Shown here: piece by piece, positions 43,178-52,166 of the stretch | Layout of the letters: each line of letters starts with the position of its first letter | Position numbering within the stretch: position 1 is the stretch's first letter | From: Xenorhabdus griffiniae | GTDB taxonomy: Bacteria; Pseudomonadota; Gammaproteobacteria; Enterobacterales; Enterobacteriaceae | Direction of reading: 5' to 3' | DNA length: 64,000 nt | Assembly: GCF_037265215.1 (NCBI RefSeq) | Contig: NZ_CP147737.1 | Coordinates: 186,001 to 250,000, forward strand | The notes under the pieces: generated by a model | Told to the model about the DNA's origin: nothing | Seen by the model: the letters and a program-made list of their open reading frames with translations, nothing else | The model's database searches: none | Position numbers and translations under genes: made by a program

Positions 43178-43206
43178 AACATACCAAGCGAGGATCATTA
43201 ATTCAA
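43178..43206 (-). promoter_or_regulatory. Putative sigma-70 promoter of the RiPP-like cluster
   Basis: On the minus strand TTGAAT (43206-43201) and TATGTT (43183-43178) are separated by exactly 17 bases, about 55 bases upstream of the precursor ATG. Between them and the ATG is a small hairpin (ggtcgc/gcggcc). Confidence 0.55.
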
Positions 43207-43307
43207 CACATTCGTTTGCTTTTTGTTAAGCAAGGGTTAAACAATGGTTAAATTAATGTCATTTTACGCGGGTGTAAAAAACGGAGGAGTTCTCCTTATA
43301 GGGTGTC

Positions 43308-43326
43308 AAAGTCGAGCATCGCGTTA
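43308..43326 (-). mobile_element. Solitary terminal repeat of the 228-bp element family
   Basis: aaagtcgagcatcgcgtta matches the right terminal repeat of the element at 4570-4797 with one mismatch. No partner end was seen nearby, so it is a relic. The rest of 43207-43484 shows no gene. Confidence 0.6.
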
Positions 43327-43484
43327 CTTAACAAATTAACAAAGTTACCATTTTTGGCAGTTCTGCCATTGCCCCCCTTGTAGGCGGTCAAATCCCTGTA
43401 GGTGTAGCCCTTTACGAGAGCATAAAAATGTGTGGGGCACCCTGTTCAATCGGCGATATAATGAGCAATTAAACCTGTTTTTCC

Positions 43485-43868
43485 ATGAAAATTTATGTCG
43501 TTAAAATCGCCCTTCGGGGGATCAGCCCAATGGGCTGGCGCCGATTCAGGCTATCAGGCGAGACATCTTTAGCCGCTTTTCATTATATTATTCAGCTCGC
43601 GCAGGGATGGCAGGATGATCACCTTCACCAATTCCGTATTTATGCTAAAGATTACGGCATTTCCTACTCCGGCGGGATTGCATTTCCTGATAACCCTTAC
43701 AAAATCACGCTGGATGACTTTGAATTTGATGCCGGTGACCATTTTACCTACGAGTACAACTTTTTCGAGCACTGGTTTCACGATATCCGTATTGAAACTG
43801 TTCTCGAAAACGCTAACTTGAAGTCACCCTTTTGTTTGGCCGGAAACAGATGCCCGGGGCGACGTTAG
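43485..43868 (+). CDS. pRiA4b ORF-3-like protein (3' truncated)
   Basis: 127 residues of the pRiA4b ORF-3 family: IALRGISPMGWRRFRLSGET, QGWQDDHLHQFRIYAKDYG, DDFEFDAGDHFTYEYNFFEH, SPFCLAGNRCPG. Family members usually continue after this cysteine region; here the frame ends at the junction with the transposase gene. The family is widespread near mobile elements and its biochemical role is unknown. A diverged fragment lies at 38798-39062. Confidence 0.7.
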   Translation: MKIYVVKIALRGISPMGWRRFRLSGETSLAAFHYIIQLAQGWQDDHLHQFRIYAKDYGISYSGGIAFPDNPYKITLDDFEFDAGDHFTYEYNFFEHWFHDIRIETVLENANLKSPFCLAGNRCPGRR

Positions 43869-43903
43869 CCGATGAGGTAGCCATCCCCAGAGAGGACAGC
43901 ACC

Positions 43904-45285
43904 ATGCAATTCACAATCCAAATCGCGATGGTCGATAAATCGGGGCATCGCCATACTGAGACTCTATTCACGATAGAAAAACAGAAGGATTCCCCCAATG
44001 ACATCTTTCCCTGTCTGAATCCAAATTGCTTTTGAATGCTATCCAGCAATCGGTGATCCAGAAACAGGCGGCTGAATACCTGAATGAAAATCGTGTTTGC
44101 CCTCATTGTCAACGAAACCGGCGGATAAAAGGCAAACAGACCATTCAATACCGTACCTTGTTTGGCATTATTCCCGTGGAGGGATTTCGGGTTTACCGGT
44201 GTGCGTGTGAGAAACATTCAACCCAAACCGTTAGCCTGCTCAATCACTGGTGTGATACGCATACTCATCCGGAACTTAAATACATAGAAACCCGGTGGGC
44301 ATCACTGATGTCTTATGGATTGACCGCCAATCTGCTCAAAGATATTCTCCTGGTGGGAGAACACGTTAATGCCGCCACCGTCAGAAATCATCTTTGCCAG
44401 ACAGCCAAGAGACAAGAGGCTGAATTAGAGGGGTTACCTGATTTTCTCACCGGCGATCCCAGAGAATGGGAAAACTTACCTAAACCGGGAAAACCGATGA
44501 CGGTGGGCATTGATGGCGGCTACGTCAGAAATCGGGACGACAGAAAACATCATTTCGAAGTCATCGCCGGAAAATCATTCGCAGCTAATGTTCCGACCAA
44601 ACGTTTTGGTTTTGTGCAATGTCTGGAAAATCATCCCCGAAGAAAACTCATTGCCCAGTTATCTTTACAGGGAATGCAGGCGAATCAACAAATTACTTTC
44701 TTATCGGATGGTGCTGATAATCTCAGGGATCTGCAATTTAACCTGTACCCCGAATCCCAGCACGTATTGGATTGGTTTCATATCACGATGCGTCTGACAG
44801 TACTAAAACAATATGCCAAAGGAGTATCAAAAAGCGCACCTGAACTCGGTGCAGAATTATTGGACTTTTTGACCAGTACAAAATGGTATCTTTGGCATGG
44901 AAATGTGATGAAGGCATTAGAACACCTGGATGATTGTGCCGCTATGTGTGATGAGGACATATTGCATTATGAAAATAAGAAATCCTTGTCAAAACATTTC
45001 GATGAAATGTATACCTATATTGAAAATAACTGCATGATGATCCCGAATTACGGTGAAATGTACCGATATGGTGAACCCATTTCCTCGTCATTTGTTGAAT
45101 CGGCAATCAATGAAGTCATCGCTAAACGGATGGTGAAAAAGCAGCAAATGCAGTGGAGCCAACAAGGCGCACATTATTTACTCCAGACACGCACAGCGGT
45201 ACTTAATAAACCTCAGCTTCGTTTAAAGATAGCGATCTCATTATCCCGTAGATTCAAGCTCGGTTTTTTAGGTTGGAATGTATAA
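43904..45285 (+). pseudogene. ISKra4-family transposase, frameshifted and 3' truncated
   Basis: Frame 1 from the ATG at 43904 reads MQFTIQIAMVDKSGHRHTET and stops at 44035. One base lost near 44003-44012 explains this, because the shifted frame continues LSESKLLLNAIQQSVIQKQA to 45285. Conserved ISKra4 features include the zinc-like CPHCQRNRRIKG, DGGYVRNRDD, LSDGADNLRDLQ and LDWFHITMRLTV. The last ~25 residues (after about 45207) come from the IS982-type element inserted at its 3' end. It should be inactive. Confidence 0.8.
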
Positions 45286-46298
45286 GCAATAAGGCCGGCA
45301 GCGATTTCCAACAAAAACCCGAGCTGACTGCGATGCCTTGAATGCTCTATCTGAGAAATATTTTTGAGCTGGTCGACGACCGTTTCTATCAAAAATCGCC
45401 GTCTTAACATCAACCTATCCCAGAGAGATAAGGCTTTGGCTTTCATATTACTCCGGACATTCGTGATTAAAGTGACACCTTCCGCTTCTAACTCATCGCA
45501 TAAATCTTGGGACAAATACCCTTTATCACCATACAAACATCCTGTGAGTCCTTTTGCCAGCGTGCTGACTGGCTGACGATCATCCTTATTTCCTGCGGTG
45601 AGTTTCACGGCTAACAATTCACCGCAATCATTGATAACCAAATGAAGTTTAAAGCCATAAAACCAGCCTGTACTCGTCTTACCTCGTTGCGCCATCCCTT
45701 CAAATACCCGATGACGGGGAATTCGAAGATTGTGACAAACAGCAATTTTGGTGGAATCAATAAAAGCAATTCCTTGAGTGTGTGCCTTACGTGATGAAAG
45801 AAAAGCACATAAAGGGATCAGTGCCCTTTTCTTCAGGGTGAGGATACGCGTATAGCTAACTAGTCCGGGAAAATAGGCTGTAAGATATTGTTTTACATGT
45901 TTAATATAAAATGTTTTAAAATCACGATAATGACTCATATGAAATAAAATGAGGATCATCATGACTTCACTGAGAGAAAGGCAGGGCGAGAGCATACTTT
46001 GATTAATATTTGCACTTAAAATGTCAGCATTGTTCTTTAACTCTTTTGTTAACTATAAATGTCTAAAGAACTGTAATTTAGTTTAATTATTACCCGATAT
46101 AAAACTGTAATAATCAAATATTGAAAATTATTAATCTTTAAAAAGCAGTAAAAATAGTGTGCTCGCGCCCTGGAGAGAAAGGGACGCTTCGCGGTGCCGT
46201 TTGCGTAATCCATTTTCAATGAGTTGTTGATGCCAGAGAGGGATAAATTTTTGGCAAAAGTCATCGACGCAGCAGTAAAGTTCTTCTAAATTATACAT
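45213..46298 (-). pseudogene. IS982-family transposase split by the MITE
   Basis: The N-terminal part (46298 down to 46173) reads MYNLEELYCCVDDFCQKFIP to EASLSL. After the MITE the frame resumes with SEVMMILILFHMSHYRDFKT and continues to the stop at 45213 with GIAFIDSTKIAVCHN, GFKLHLVINDCGELLAVKLT and LYGDKGYLSQ, the DDE residues of IS982 transposases. The two halves join exactly when the MITE and one target duplicate are removed, so the interruption is a simple insertion. Confidence 0.88.
45982..46172 (+). mobile_element. 191-bp MITE, copy 2, with 10-bp target duplication
   Basis: Terminal repeats cagggcgagagcatact and agtgtgctcgcgccctg (two mismatches). Flanked on both sides by gagagaaagg (45972-45981 and 46173-46182), a clean 10-bp target-site duplication. 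Almost identical to 38608-38797. It has no coding capacity, so an unidentified transposase acted in trans. Confidence 0.92.
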
Positions 46299-46452
46299 GC
46301 CTGAGGATCTCCACAATTTTGTTTTCTTTAGTAAAAACTTTGATCGTGCCTCAGGCACTTTAGTTCCCTTCTCTTAAGCGAAGCTCAGGTTTATTATGTA
46401 ATAGTATGGTTTTTCTTTGGGTTTTTATTTCTTAAATTTCGCTTAAATAATC

Positions 46453-46558
46453 TATACCCATCTCACTTCAAGTTGTAATTTACAACACGATATGAAACCT
46501 GATTTCTTCCCGCTTCGCGGGAAGAAATCACACGCATCTTGAAGTTAGATTGGTATAT
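46453..46558 (-). repeat. Palindromic intergenic repeat, copy 4
   Basis: Same family as 3770-3981 but in inverse orientation: tatacccatctcacttcaag, central hairpin cttcccgc-ttc-gcgggaag, end cttgaagttagattggtata. Between the IS982 element and glnG. Confidence 0.8.
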
Positions 46559-46623
46559 ATGTAATTTTAATTGTTAAATGAGTTAGAGAAATGGCAAAGT
46601 GCTGAATAATACACACGGCAATT

Positions 46624-48060
46624 TTAGAATAGCCCCAATTCCTTCAATTTCCGCGTTATTGTATTTCTTCCCCAGCCCAGTAAACGGGCGGCTTCCTGTT
46701 TATGTCCGTTGGTATATTCCAGTGCGCAATTAAGCAAAGTGCGTTCCAGCAATGGTAAGGCATCGGCAAGGAGATCCGTTTTTCCCTCTTTTAAGGCATG
46801 TTGTGCCCATTCAGCCAACAGTTGTGGCCAGTTTTCAGGTAGCGTGGCGCGTGAAATCGGGGCGTTTCCTGTTTGTCCTGTCGATTGGTTGTTAATCAGG
46901 TCAGCGGGCAGATCCTGTACTAGTATCTCCTTGCTTGCCGCCATCACGGTTAGCCAGCGACAAACATTTTCCAACTGGCGGACATTGCCTGACCATGGCA
47001 AGCGCATCAGGGCGAGTTCTGTATCAGGATGCAGCACCTTGGCTTCAACGCCCAGCTCTTTGGCAGTTTGTTGCAGGAAATGGTGTGCCAGACGAGGTAT
47101 ATCTTCGACTCTGTCCCGCAAAGGCGGTAGCTGGACGCGAATCACATTCAGACGATGGTAGAGGTCTTCCCTGAATTTACCTTCTGCAACACGTTGCTCA
47201 AGGTTCTGGTGAGTGGCAGCGATAATACGGACATCCACCTTCACCGGTGCATAGCCCCCGACACGATAAAATTGCCCTTCAGCCAGAACCCGCAGCAGGC
47301 GAGTCTGGATATCCAGCGGCATATCACCAATTTCATCTAAAAACAGTGAACCCCCATTGGCTTGCTCAAAACGACCGTGACGTACTTGATTGGCACCTGT
47401 GAACGCACCTTTTTCGTGACCAAACAGTTCGGATTCAATCAGATCTTTCGGGATTGCCGCCATATTCAGGGCAATAAAGGGGGCTGAGGCGCGTGGACTG
47501 TGGCGGTGAAGGGCATGGGCAACCAGCTCTTTTCCTGTGCCGGATTCACCATTGATTAACACACTGATGGAGGAACGGGAGAGGCGGCCGATAATTCGGT
47601 ATACCTCCTGCATAGCGGGGGCTTCTCCGATCATATCTGAAACCGATACCGGCAACCGTGGATTGGAGGCTGATTGATGTTGTTCCCGATAATGACTCAG
47701 TGCTCGTTCAACCAGCGCAACAGTTTCATCAATATCGAAAGGCTTTGGCAGATAATCGAATGCGCCATGTTGATAAGCACTGACAGCGGCATCCAGATCA
47801 GAATGGGCCGTCATAATGATGACCGGAAGCTGTGGGTAGTTCTGCTTGATCTGGTTGAGCAAACTTAGTCCGTCCAATCCGGGCATACGGATATCCGACA
47901 GAATAACTTCTGGATTACCCTGTCCTAGCGCAGCCAATACGGTATCGGCATTTTCAAAACTGATACACTCCATCCCTGCGCCACTCAACGCCCGTTCAAG
48001 TACCCAGCGGATAGAACTGTCATCATCAACGATCCAAACTTTTCCTCGTTGCATTGTCAC
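46624..48060 (-). CDS. glnG: Nitrogen response regulator NtrC
   Basis: 478 residues. Receiver domain with VDDDSSIR and phosphoacceptor in SDIRMPGLDG, AAA+ domain with Walker A GESGTGKE, the sigma-54 contact GAFTGA, and FLDEIGDMPL, then a Fis-type C-terminal helix-turn-helix (QEAARLLGWGRNTITRKLKE). Activates sigma-54 promoters under nitrogen limitation. It lies 14 bases after glnL and is the last gene of glnALG. Confidence 0.97.
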   Translation of the reverse strand: MTMQRGKVWIVDDDSSIRWVLERALSGAGMECISFENADTVLAALGQGNPEVILSDIRMPGLDGLSLLNQIKQNYPQLPVIIMTAHSDLDAAVSAYQHGAFDYLPKPFDIDETVALVERALSHYREQHQSASNPRLPVSVSDMIGEAPAMQEVYRIIGRLSRSSISVLINGESGTGKELVAHALHRHSPRASAPFIALNMAAIPKDLIESELFGHEKGAFTGANQVRHGRFEQANGGSLFLDEIGDMPLDIQTRLLRVLAEGQFYRVGGYAPVKVDVRIIAATHQNLEQRVAEGKFREDLYHRLNVIRVQLPPLRDRVEDIPRLAHHFLQQTAKELGVEAKVLHPDTELALMRLPWSGNVRQLENVCRWLTVMAASKEILVQDLPADLINNQSTGQTGNAPISRATLPENWPQLLAEWAQHALKEGKTDLLADALPLLERTLLNCALEYTNGHKQEAARLLGWGRNTITRKLKELGLF

Positions 48061-48074
48061 CCCCTACTTAACGG

Positions 48075-49124
48075 TTATTTCTTGATCGGCAGGTAAATGG
48101 AAAATTCTGTATGCCCTGGCCAACTGGTAAATTCAATTTTGCCCGCATGTTGGTCGATAAGATTACGTGCTATGGATAAGCCAAGTCCAGTGCCTCCTGC
48201 ATACCCGCTGACCATCGGGTAAAAAAGCGTATCCTGAATATTGGGAGGAATACCAGGCCCATTATCTGCAATATCAATTCGGGCCGCCAAGCGGTAACGT
48301 ACACCCTGTAAGGTAATCTGGAATGCGGTTCGCGTTCTCAGGGTGATAATTCCTCCTTTCTCATCCAGTGCTTGTAGGGCATTGCGGGTGATATTCAGCA
48401 ATACCTGTTCAATCTGGTCAGGATAATGTGCCAGTTCAGGCAAACTCGGATCATAGTCTTTAATCAGCGTGACATTGGCAGGCATTTCCAGTGAGACCAG
48501 TTGACAAACCCGTTCAACCACATGGTGAATGCTCTGACGGGTTTGGAAGCCAGGGTGCTGTGGCCCCAGCAATCGATCAACAAGGTTGCGCAACCTGTCT
48601 GCCTGCTCAATGATCACTTGGGTATATTCCCTCAAGGACGGATCTGGCAGAGCCTTGGCAAGTAACTGTGCAGCGCCCCGCAGCCCACCGAGAGGATTTT
48701 TGATTTCATGTGCCAGCCCCCGAACCAGTTCCCGCGCAGCCGCCTGCTGTGCTTGTTGGATCTGCTCTTGGCTTAACCGGCGTTGACTGTCCATAGATGC
48801 CAGTTCCAGCAGGATAAACTGTTCGGAAATTGGTTGGGCACTGAGCGACATCACATGAGAGTGATTATTGATCACTAATATGACTTCGTTATCGGTAAAG
48901 CCATGACCGTTGATCAAACTGGAACGCATCAATTCTGTATCCAGTGAAATATAGCTAAACAGGATAGGAAGAGGCGTGCCGAATAATTTACGGGAACTTT
49001 GTGCCAGAAGTTGCATAGCAGAATGATTGGCGTAGCGAATAATCAAATCATTATCCAGTACCAGGACGTTGTTTATCTGTGAGTCGAGAATCTGTTCTGC
49101 TTTGGGCACACTAATCATGGTCAT
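48075..49124 (-). CDS. glnL: Nitrogen sensor kinase NtrB
   Basis: 349 residues. N-terminal PAS domain ([20 protein letters not shown]), phosphotransfer motif [14 protein letters not shown], and ATPase motifs [18 protein letters not shown] and GTGLGLSIA. It is cytoplasmic, without membrane segments, and phosphorylates or dephosphorylates NtrC under PII control. Second gene of the glnALG operon. Confidence 0.97.
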   Translation of the reverse strand: MTMISVPKAEQILDSQINNVLVLDNDLIIRYANHSAMQLLAQSSRKLFGTPLPILFSYISLDTELMRSSLINGHGFTDNEVILVINNHSHVMSLSAQPISEQFILLELASMDSQRRLSQEQIQQAQQAAARELVRGLAHEIKNPLGGLRGAAQLLAKALPDPSLREYTQVIIEQADRLRNLVDRLLGPQHPGFQTRQSIHHVVERVCQLVSLEMPANVTLIKDYDPSLPELAHYPDQIEQVLLNITRNALQALDEKGGIITLRTRTAFQITLQGVRYRLAARIDIADNGPGIPPNIQDTLFYPMVSGYAGGTGLGLSIARNLIDQHAGKIEFTSWPGHTEFSIYLPIKK

Positions 49125-49238
49125 TCAGTTCCTGCACTTTTTTGGTGCATTGTAGCTTATTTAAGCATAGTTCGATGAATCCTTTTGCTCAGCATATATC
49201 GTCAATCATGATGTAGTTGTGTATATGCGAGGAAAAAA

Positions 49239-49256
49239 GCCCATCCAAAGATGGGC
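49239..49256 (-). terminator. Terminator between glnA and glnL
   Basis: Stem gcccatc / gatgggc, 4-base loop, followed on the minus strand by ttttttcc. It lies 70 bases after the glnA stop and allows glnA to be expressed above glnLG. Confidence 0.85.
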
Positions 49257-49325
49257 CAAAAGTTTCACGGCAACAAAAAAACACGAGTAATGTCATCACG
49301 TTATGCAACATTACCTAATAAGGCA

Positions 49326-50735
49326 CTACACACTGTAATACAGTTCAAATTCCAGGGGATGTGGTGTCATGCGGACACGTTCAATTTCCCCGTTCAATAA
49401 ATTGATATAAGCATCAATTGTATCATCAGTGAAAACACCGCCACGCGTCAGGAATTCGCGGTCGGCATCCAATGCGGCCAGCGCTTCTTCCAAAGAAGAG
49501 GCCACGGTTGGGATCTCTTGGGCTTCTTCTGCGGGTAGGTCATACAAGTTTTTATCCATCGCATCACCTGGATGGATTTTGTTGATGATGCCATCCAAAC
49601 CTGCCATCAACAGGGCAGAAAAGGCCAGATAAGGGTTTGCTGCGGGATCAGGGAAACGCACTTCAATACGGCGAGCTTTAGCGCTGGCGACCACAGGAAT
49701 ACGGATAGAGGCAGAACGGTTACGGGCAGAATAGGCCAGCATCACCGGCGCTTCAAAACCAGGTACCAGACGTTTGTACGAGTTAGTTGTTGGGTTGGTA
49801 AAGGCGTTTAACGCACGGGCGTGTTTGATGACACCGCCAATATAGTAAAGCGCCATTTCGGACAAGCCACCGTATTTGTCACCTGCAAACAGGTTAGTGC
49901 CATTTTTGGACAGTGACATATGACAGTGCATACCTGAACCATTATCGCCCACCAACGGTTTTGGCATAAATGTCGCGGTCTTACCAAATTTATGGGCAAC
50001 GTTATGAACCACATATTTATAAATCTGGGTTTCATCCGCTTTTTTGGTCATGGTATTAAAGCGGGTGGCCACTTCGTTTTGTCCGGCAGTTGCAACCTCA
50101 TGATGGTGGGCTTCAACGACCAAACCCATTTTTTCCATGGTCAGGCACATGGCTGAACGCAGGTCTTGGGAAGAATCCACAGGAGGAACCGGAAAGTATC
50201 CTCCTTTAATACCAGGACGATGGCCTTTGTTACCACCTTCATAGCGTGTGCCGCTGTTCCAGGCGGCTTCCGTATCATCAATATGGTAGTAAGAGCCAGA
50301 GATGGAGCTGCCGAAACGGATATCATCGAACAAGAAGAATTCGGGTTCTGGACCGAATAAAACGGTATCAGCAATATCGCTTGCCCGCAGGAAATCTTCT
50401 GCGCGTTTCGCAATGGAGCGAGGATCGCGGCTATAGCCTTGCATGGTGCCAGGTTCGAGGATATCGCAGCGCAGGATGAGGGTAGCATCATTAAAGAAGG
50501 GATCCAGCATCGCGGTGCTTGGATCTGGCATTAACACCATGTCGGATTCATTGATACCTTTCCAGCCACCGATAGATGAACCGTCAAACATTTTGCCATC
50601 TTCAAAGAAGTCTTCATCAACTTGGTGGGCGGGAATAGTGATATGTTGTTCTTTACCTTTAGTATCAGTAAAACGTAAGTCAATAAACTTCACCTGATGT
50701 TCTTCAATCATGGACAAAACATGTTCAGCGGACAT
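49326..50735 (-). CDS. glnA: Glutamine synthetase
   Basis: 469 residues, the length of type I-beta glutamine synthetase. Beta-grasp N-domain ([17 protein letters not shown]), FDGSSIGGW, the ATP/glutamate motif [17 protein letters not shown], and the adenylylation-site region NLYDLPAEE. Makes glutamine from glutamate and ammonia. A sigma-54 promoter and an NtrC site lie upstream. Confidence 0.98.
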   Translation of the reverse strand: MSAEHVLSMIEEHQVKFIDLRFTDTKGKEQHITIPAHQVDEDFFEDGKMFDGSSIGGWKGINESDMVLMPDPSTAMLDPFFNDATLILRCDILEPGTMQGYSRDPRSIAKRAEDFLRASDIADTVLFGPEPEFFLFDDIRFGSSISGSYYHIDDTEAAWNSGTRYEGGNKGHRPGIKGGYFPVPPVDSSQDLRSAMCLTMEKMGLVVEAHHHEVATAGQNEVATRFNTMTKKADETQIYKYVVHNVAHKFGKTATFMPKPLVGDNGSGMHCHMSLSKNGTNLFAGDKYGGLSEMALYYIGGVIKHARALNAFTNPTTNSYKRLVPGFEAPVMLAYSARNRSASIRIPVVASAKARRIEVRFPDPAANPYLAFSALLMAGLDGIINKIHPGDAMDKNLYDLPAEEAQEIPTVASSLEEALAALDADREFLTRGGVFTDDTIDAYINLLNGEIERVRMTPHPLEFELYYSV

Positions 50736-50863
50736 ACTGGCTCTCCTGGTTACATCGGCCTGATAAAACGGAGCGAGAAATAGGCCGTTTTATCTTAAAA
50801 GTTAAGGGCAATTGTGGATCTCGGTATGATCAATTTTATAGAACCACTATTAGCAGAGATAAA

Positions 50864-50880
50864 TGCGAAAAGTGTGCCAA
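50864..50880 (-). promoter_or_regulatory. Sigma-54 promoter of glnA
   Basis: On the minus strand TTGGCACACTTTTCGCA has GG and GC spaced by ten bases as in TGGCAC-N5-TTGC, 130 bases upstream of the glnA start. Corresponds to glnAp2. Confidence 0.85.
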
Positions 50881-50974
50881 TATTTAAAAATCATTTAATA
50901 TCAATGTGATAAAAATGTATGGCAGAAGGGAAGAGAAATAAGATGAATAATATAGCGTGTGGCTTTAGGTATTT

Positions 50975-50990
50975 TGCACCAAATTGGTGA
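50975..50990. promoter_or_regulatory. NtrC binding site upstream of glnA
   Basis: tgcacc-aaat-tggtga is a nearly perfect NtrC palindrome (TGCACCNNNNTGGTGCA), about 100 bases upstream of the sigma-54 promoter. A second half site, tggtgca, lies at about 51017-51023. Confidence 0.85.
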
Positions 50991-51063
50991 TTTTCCATAA
51001 TGTGATCGCATTATTATGGTGCAACTGGCCGACTGAAATTTCACAAATTTGCTTATCACGCAA

Positions 51064-51094
51064 TCAATTGATATGTTGTTATTATATCAATTGA
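51064..51094. promoter_or_regulatory. Operator-like inverted repeat before the RES-Xre pair
   Basis: Perfect 11-bp arms (tcaattgatat / atatcaattga) with a 9-base spacer, just before the antitoxin ribosome site ggagg. A likely autoregulatory site of the Xre antitoxin. Confidence 0.65.
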
Positions 51095-51110
51095 ATATTT
51101 GGAGGCTCGC

Positions 51111-51560
51111 ATGGTCTTTACTATCAAAGAATATCAGGCCACTCGTGATACCAACACCAACTTATGGAAAGCCGTTGGAATACCTTCCCGTGGTGCAAAA
51201 TTGCACCAAGCCTTACGGGAAGGAATGCCCTATGCTGTCTACACCAAACTTGCTGCTGTAGCTGGTCTGGAACTCAAGGAACTCGCGAAGTATGTTGCCA
51301 TTCCCCAGGCTACGTTGCAGCGCCGAGCCAAACTTGGCCGATTCAAAACGGATGAGAGCGATAGGCTGTACCGCTTTGCAGAAGTTCTGAAAGCCGCGAC
51401 TGCTCTGTTTGAAGGTGACACAGAGCGAGCTTGTCAATGGTTACTCAATCCTGCTCGTGGTCTTGGTGGTCGCAAGCCTGTAGAGATGATCGCCATCTCC
51501 GCTGAGGCGGAAGCTGTGTTGGACTTGATTGGTCGCCTGGAACATGGTGTCTTTGTATGA
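51111..51560 (+). CDS. Xre/MbcA/ParS-type antitoxin
   Basis: 149 residues from the ATG with ggagg six bases upstream. N-terminal helix-turn-helix of the Xre type (GLELKELAKYVAIPQATLQR), then the ParS-like toxin-binding domain ending in ERACQWLLNPARGLGGRKPV, the ALGGxxP motif of antitoxins that pair with RES toxins. It overlaps the toxin gene by 4 bases. It neutralises the toxin and represses the operon. Confidence 0.9.
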   Translation: MVFTIKEYQATRDTNTNLWKAVGIPSRGAKLHQALREGMPYAVYTKLAAVAGLELKELAKYVAIPQATLQRRAKLGRFKTDESDRLYRFAEVLKAATALFEGDTERACQWLLNPARGLGGRKPVEMIAISAEAEAVLDLIGRLEHGVFV

Positions 51561-52021
51561 ATGAGATTGTTGCTTACCGGCTTATCAAGAGGAAATGGCG
51601 GGGGGCTGCTTTCGATGGTGAGGGAGCACGTCTTTACGGTGGTCGCTGGAATAGCCGAGGACGACCTTGTGTATATCTGGCGAGTTCGGAATCATTGGCA
51701 TTGTTGGAAGTTATGGTTCACCTCAATGATTACAGCCTATTGCAATATTACGCGCTATTGGAAGTAAGGTTGCCCGCGGAGGCTGTTTTGCATTTCACTT
51801 CTGACCAATTGCCGGAAGATTGGCGGGATGAACCGGCCCCACCATCAACAGCGGAAATTGGGGATGGGTGGTTAGAAAGTGGTGAAAGCCTTGCTTTGGC
51901 TGTCCCCAGTGTCGTTGTCCCGCGTGAGTTGAACTACATCATTAATCCAGCTCATCCTCTGTTCGAGCAAGTCACTGGCGATGCCGTTGAACTCGACTTC
52001 CAGCCTGATGGACACCTATGA
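51557..52021 (+). CDS. RES-domain toxin
   Basis: 154 residues of the RES family: AYRLIKRKWRGAAFDGEGAR with LYGGRWNSRGRPCVYLASSE, and SLALAVPSVVVPRELNYIIN. The conserved Arg, Tyr and Ser/Glu residues are present, so it may be active. RES toxins degrade NAD+ and stop growth. It forms a complete RES-Xre pair with the upstream gene, inserted between glnA and typA. Confidence 0.92.
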   Translation: MNEIVAYRLIKRKWRGAAFDGEGARLYGGRWNSRGRPCVYLASSESLALLEVMVHLNDYSLLQYYALLEVRLPAEAVLHFTSDQLPEDWRDEPAPPSTAEIGDGWLESGESLALAVPSVVVPRELNYIINPAHPLFEQVTGDAVELDFQPDGHL

Positions 52022-52166
52022 TTTAGGTGTCCCCAACTTTTAATACCCGTGCAACCATCCAAAGTGTATAATGCTGCACTTTTGTTCGGCGGCGGCCAAG
52101 TAAAACAGAATTCTTTTTATGTACGTTTGAGTACATAAATGATTTTCGCGTTATCGGAATTTTTAA

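Larger units (their letters stand above)
45208..46392 (-). mobile_element. IS982-type insertion sequence interrupted by a MITE
   Basis: The ends 45208-45225 (aaacctcagcttcgttta) and 46375-46392 are 18-bp inverted repeats with two mismatches. They enclose a DDE transposase gene on the minus strand that carries the 191-bp MITE. The element sits in the 3' end of the ISKra4-type transposase gene. Without the MITE it is about 984 bp, the normal size for IS982 elements. Confidence 0.8.
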
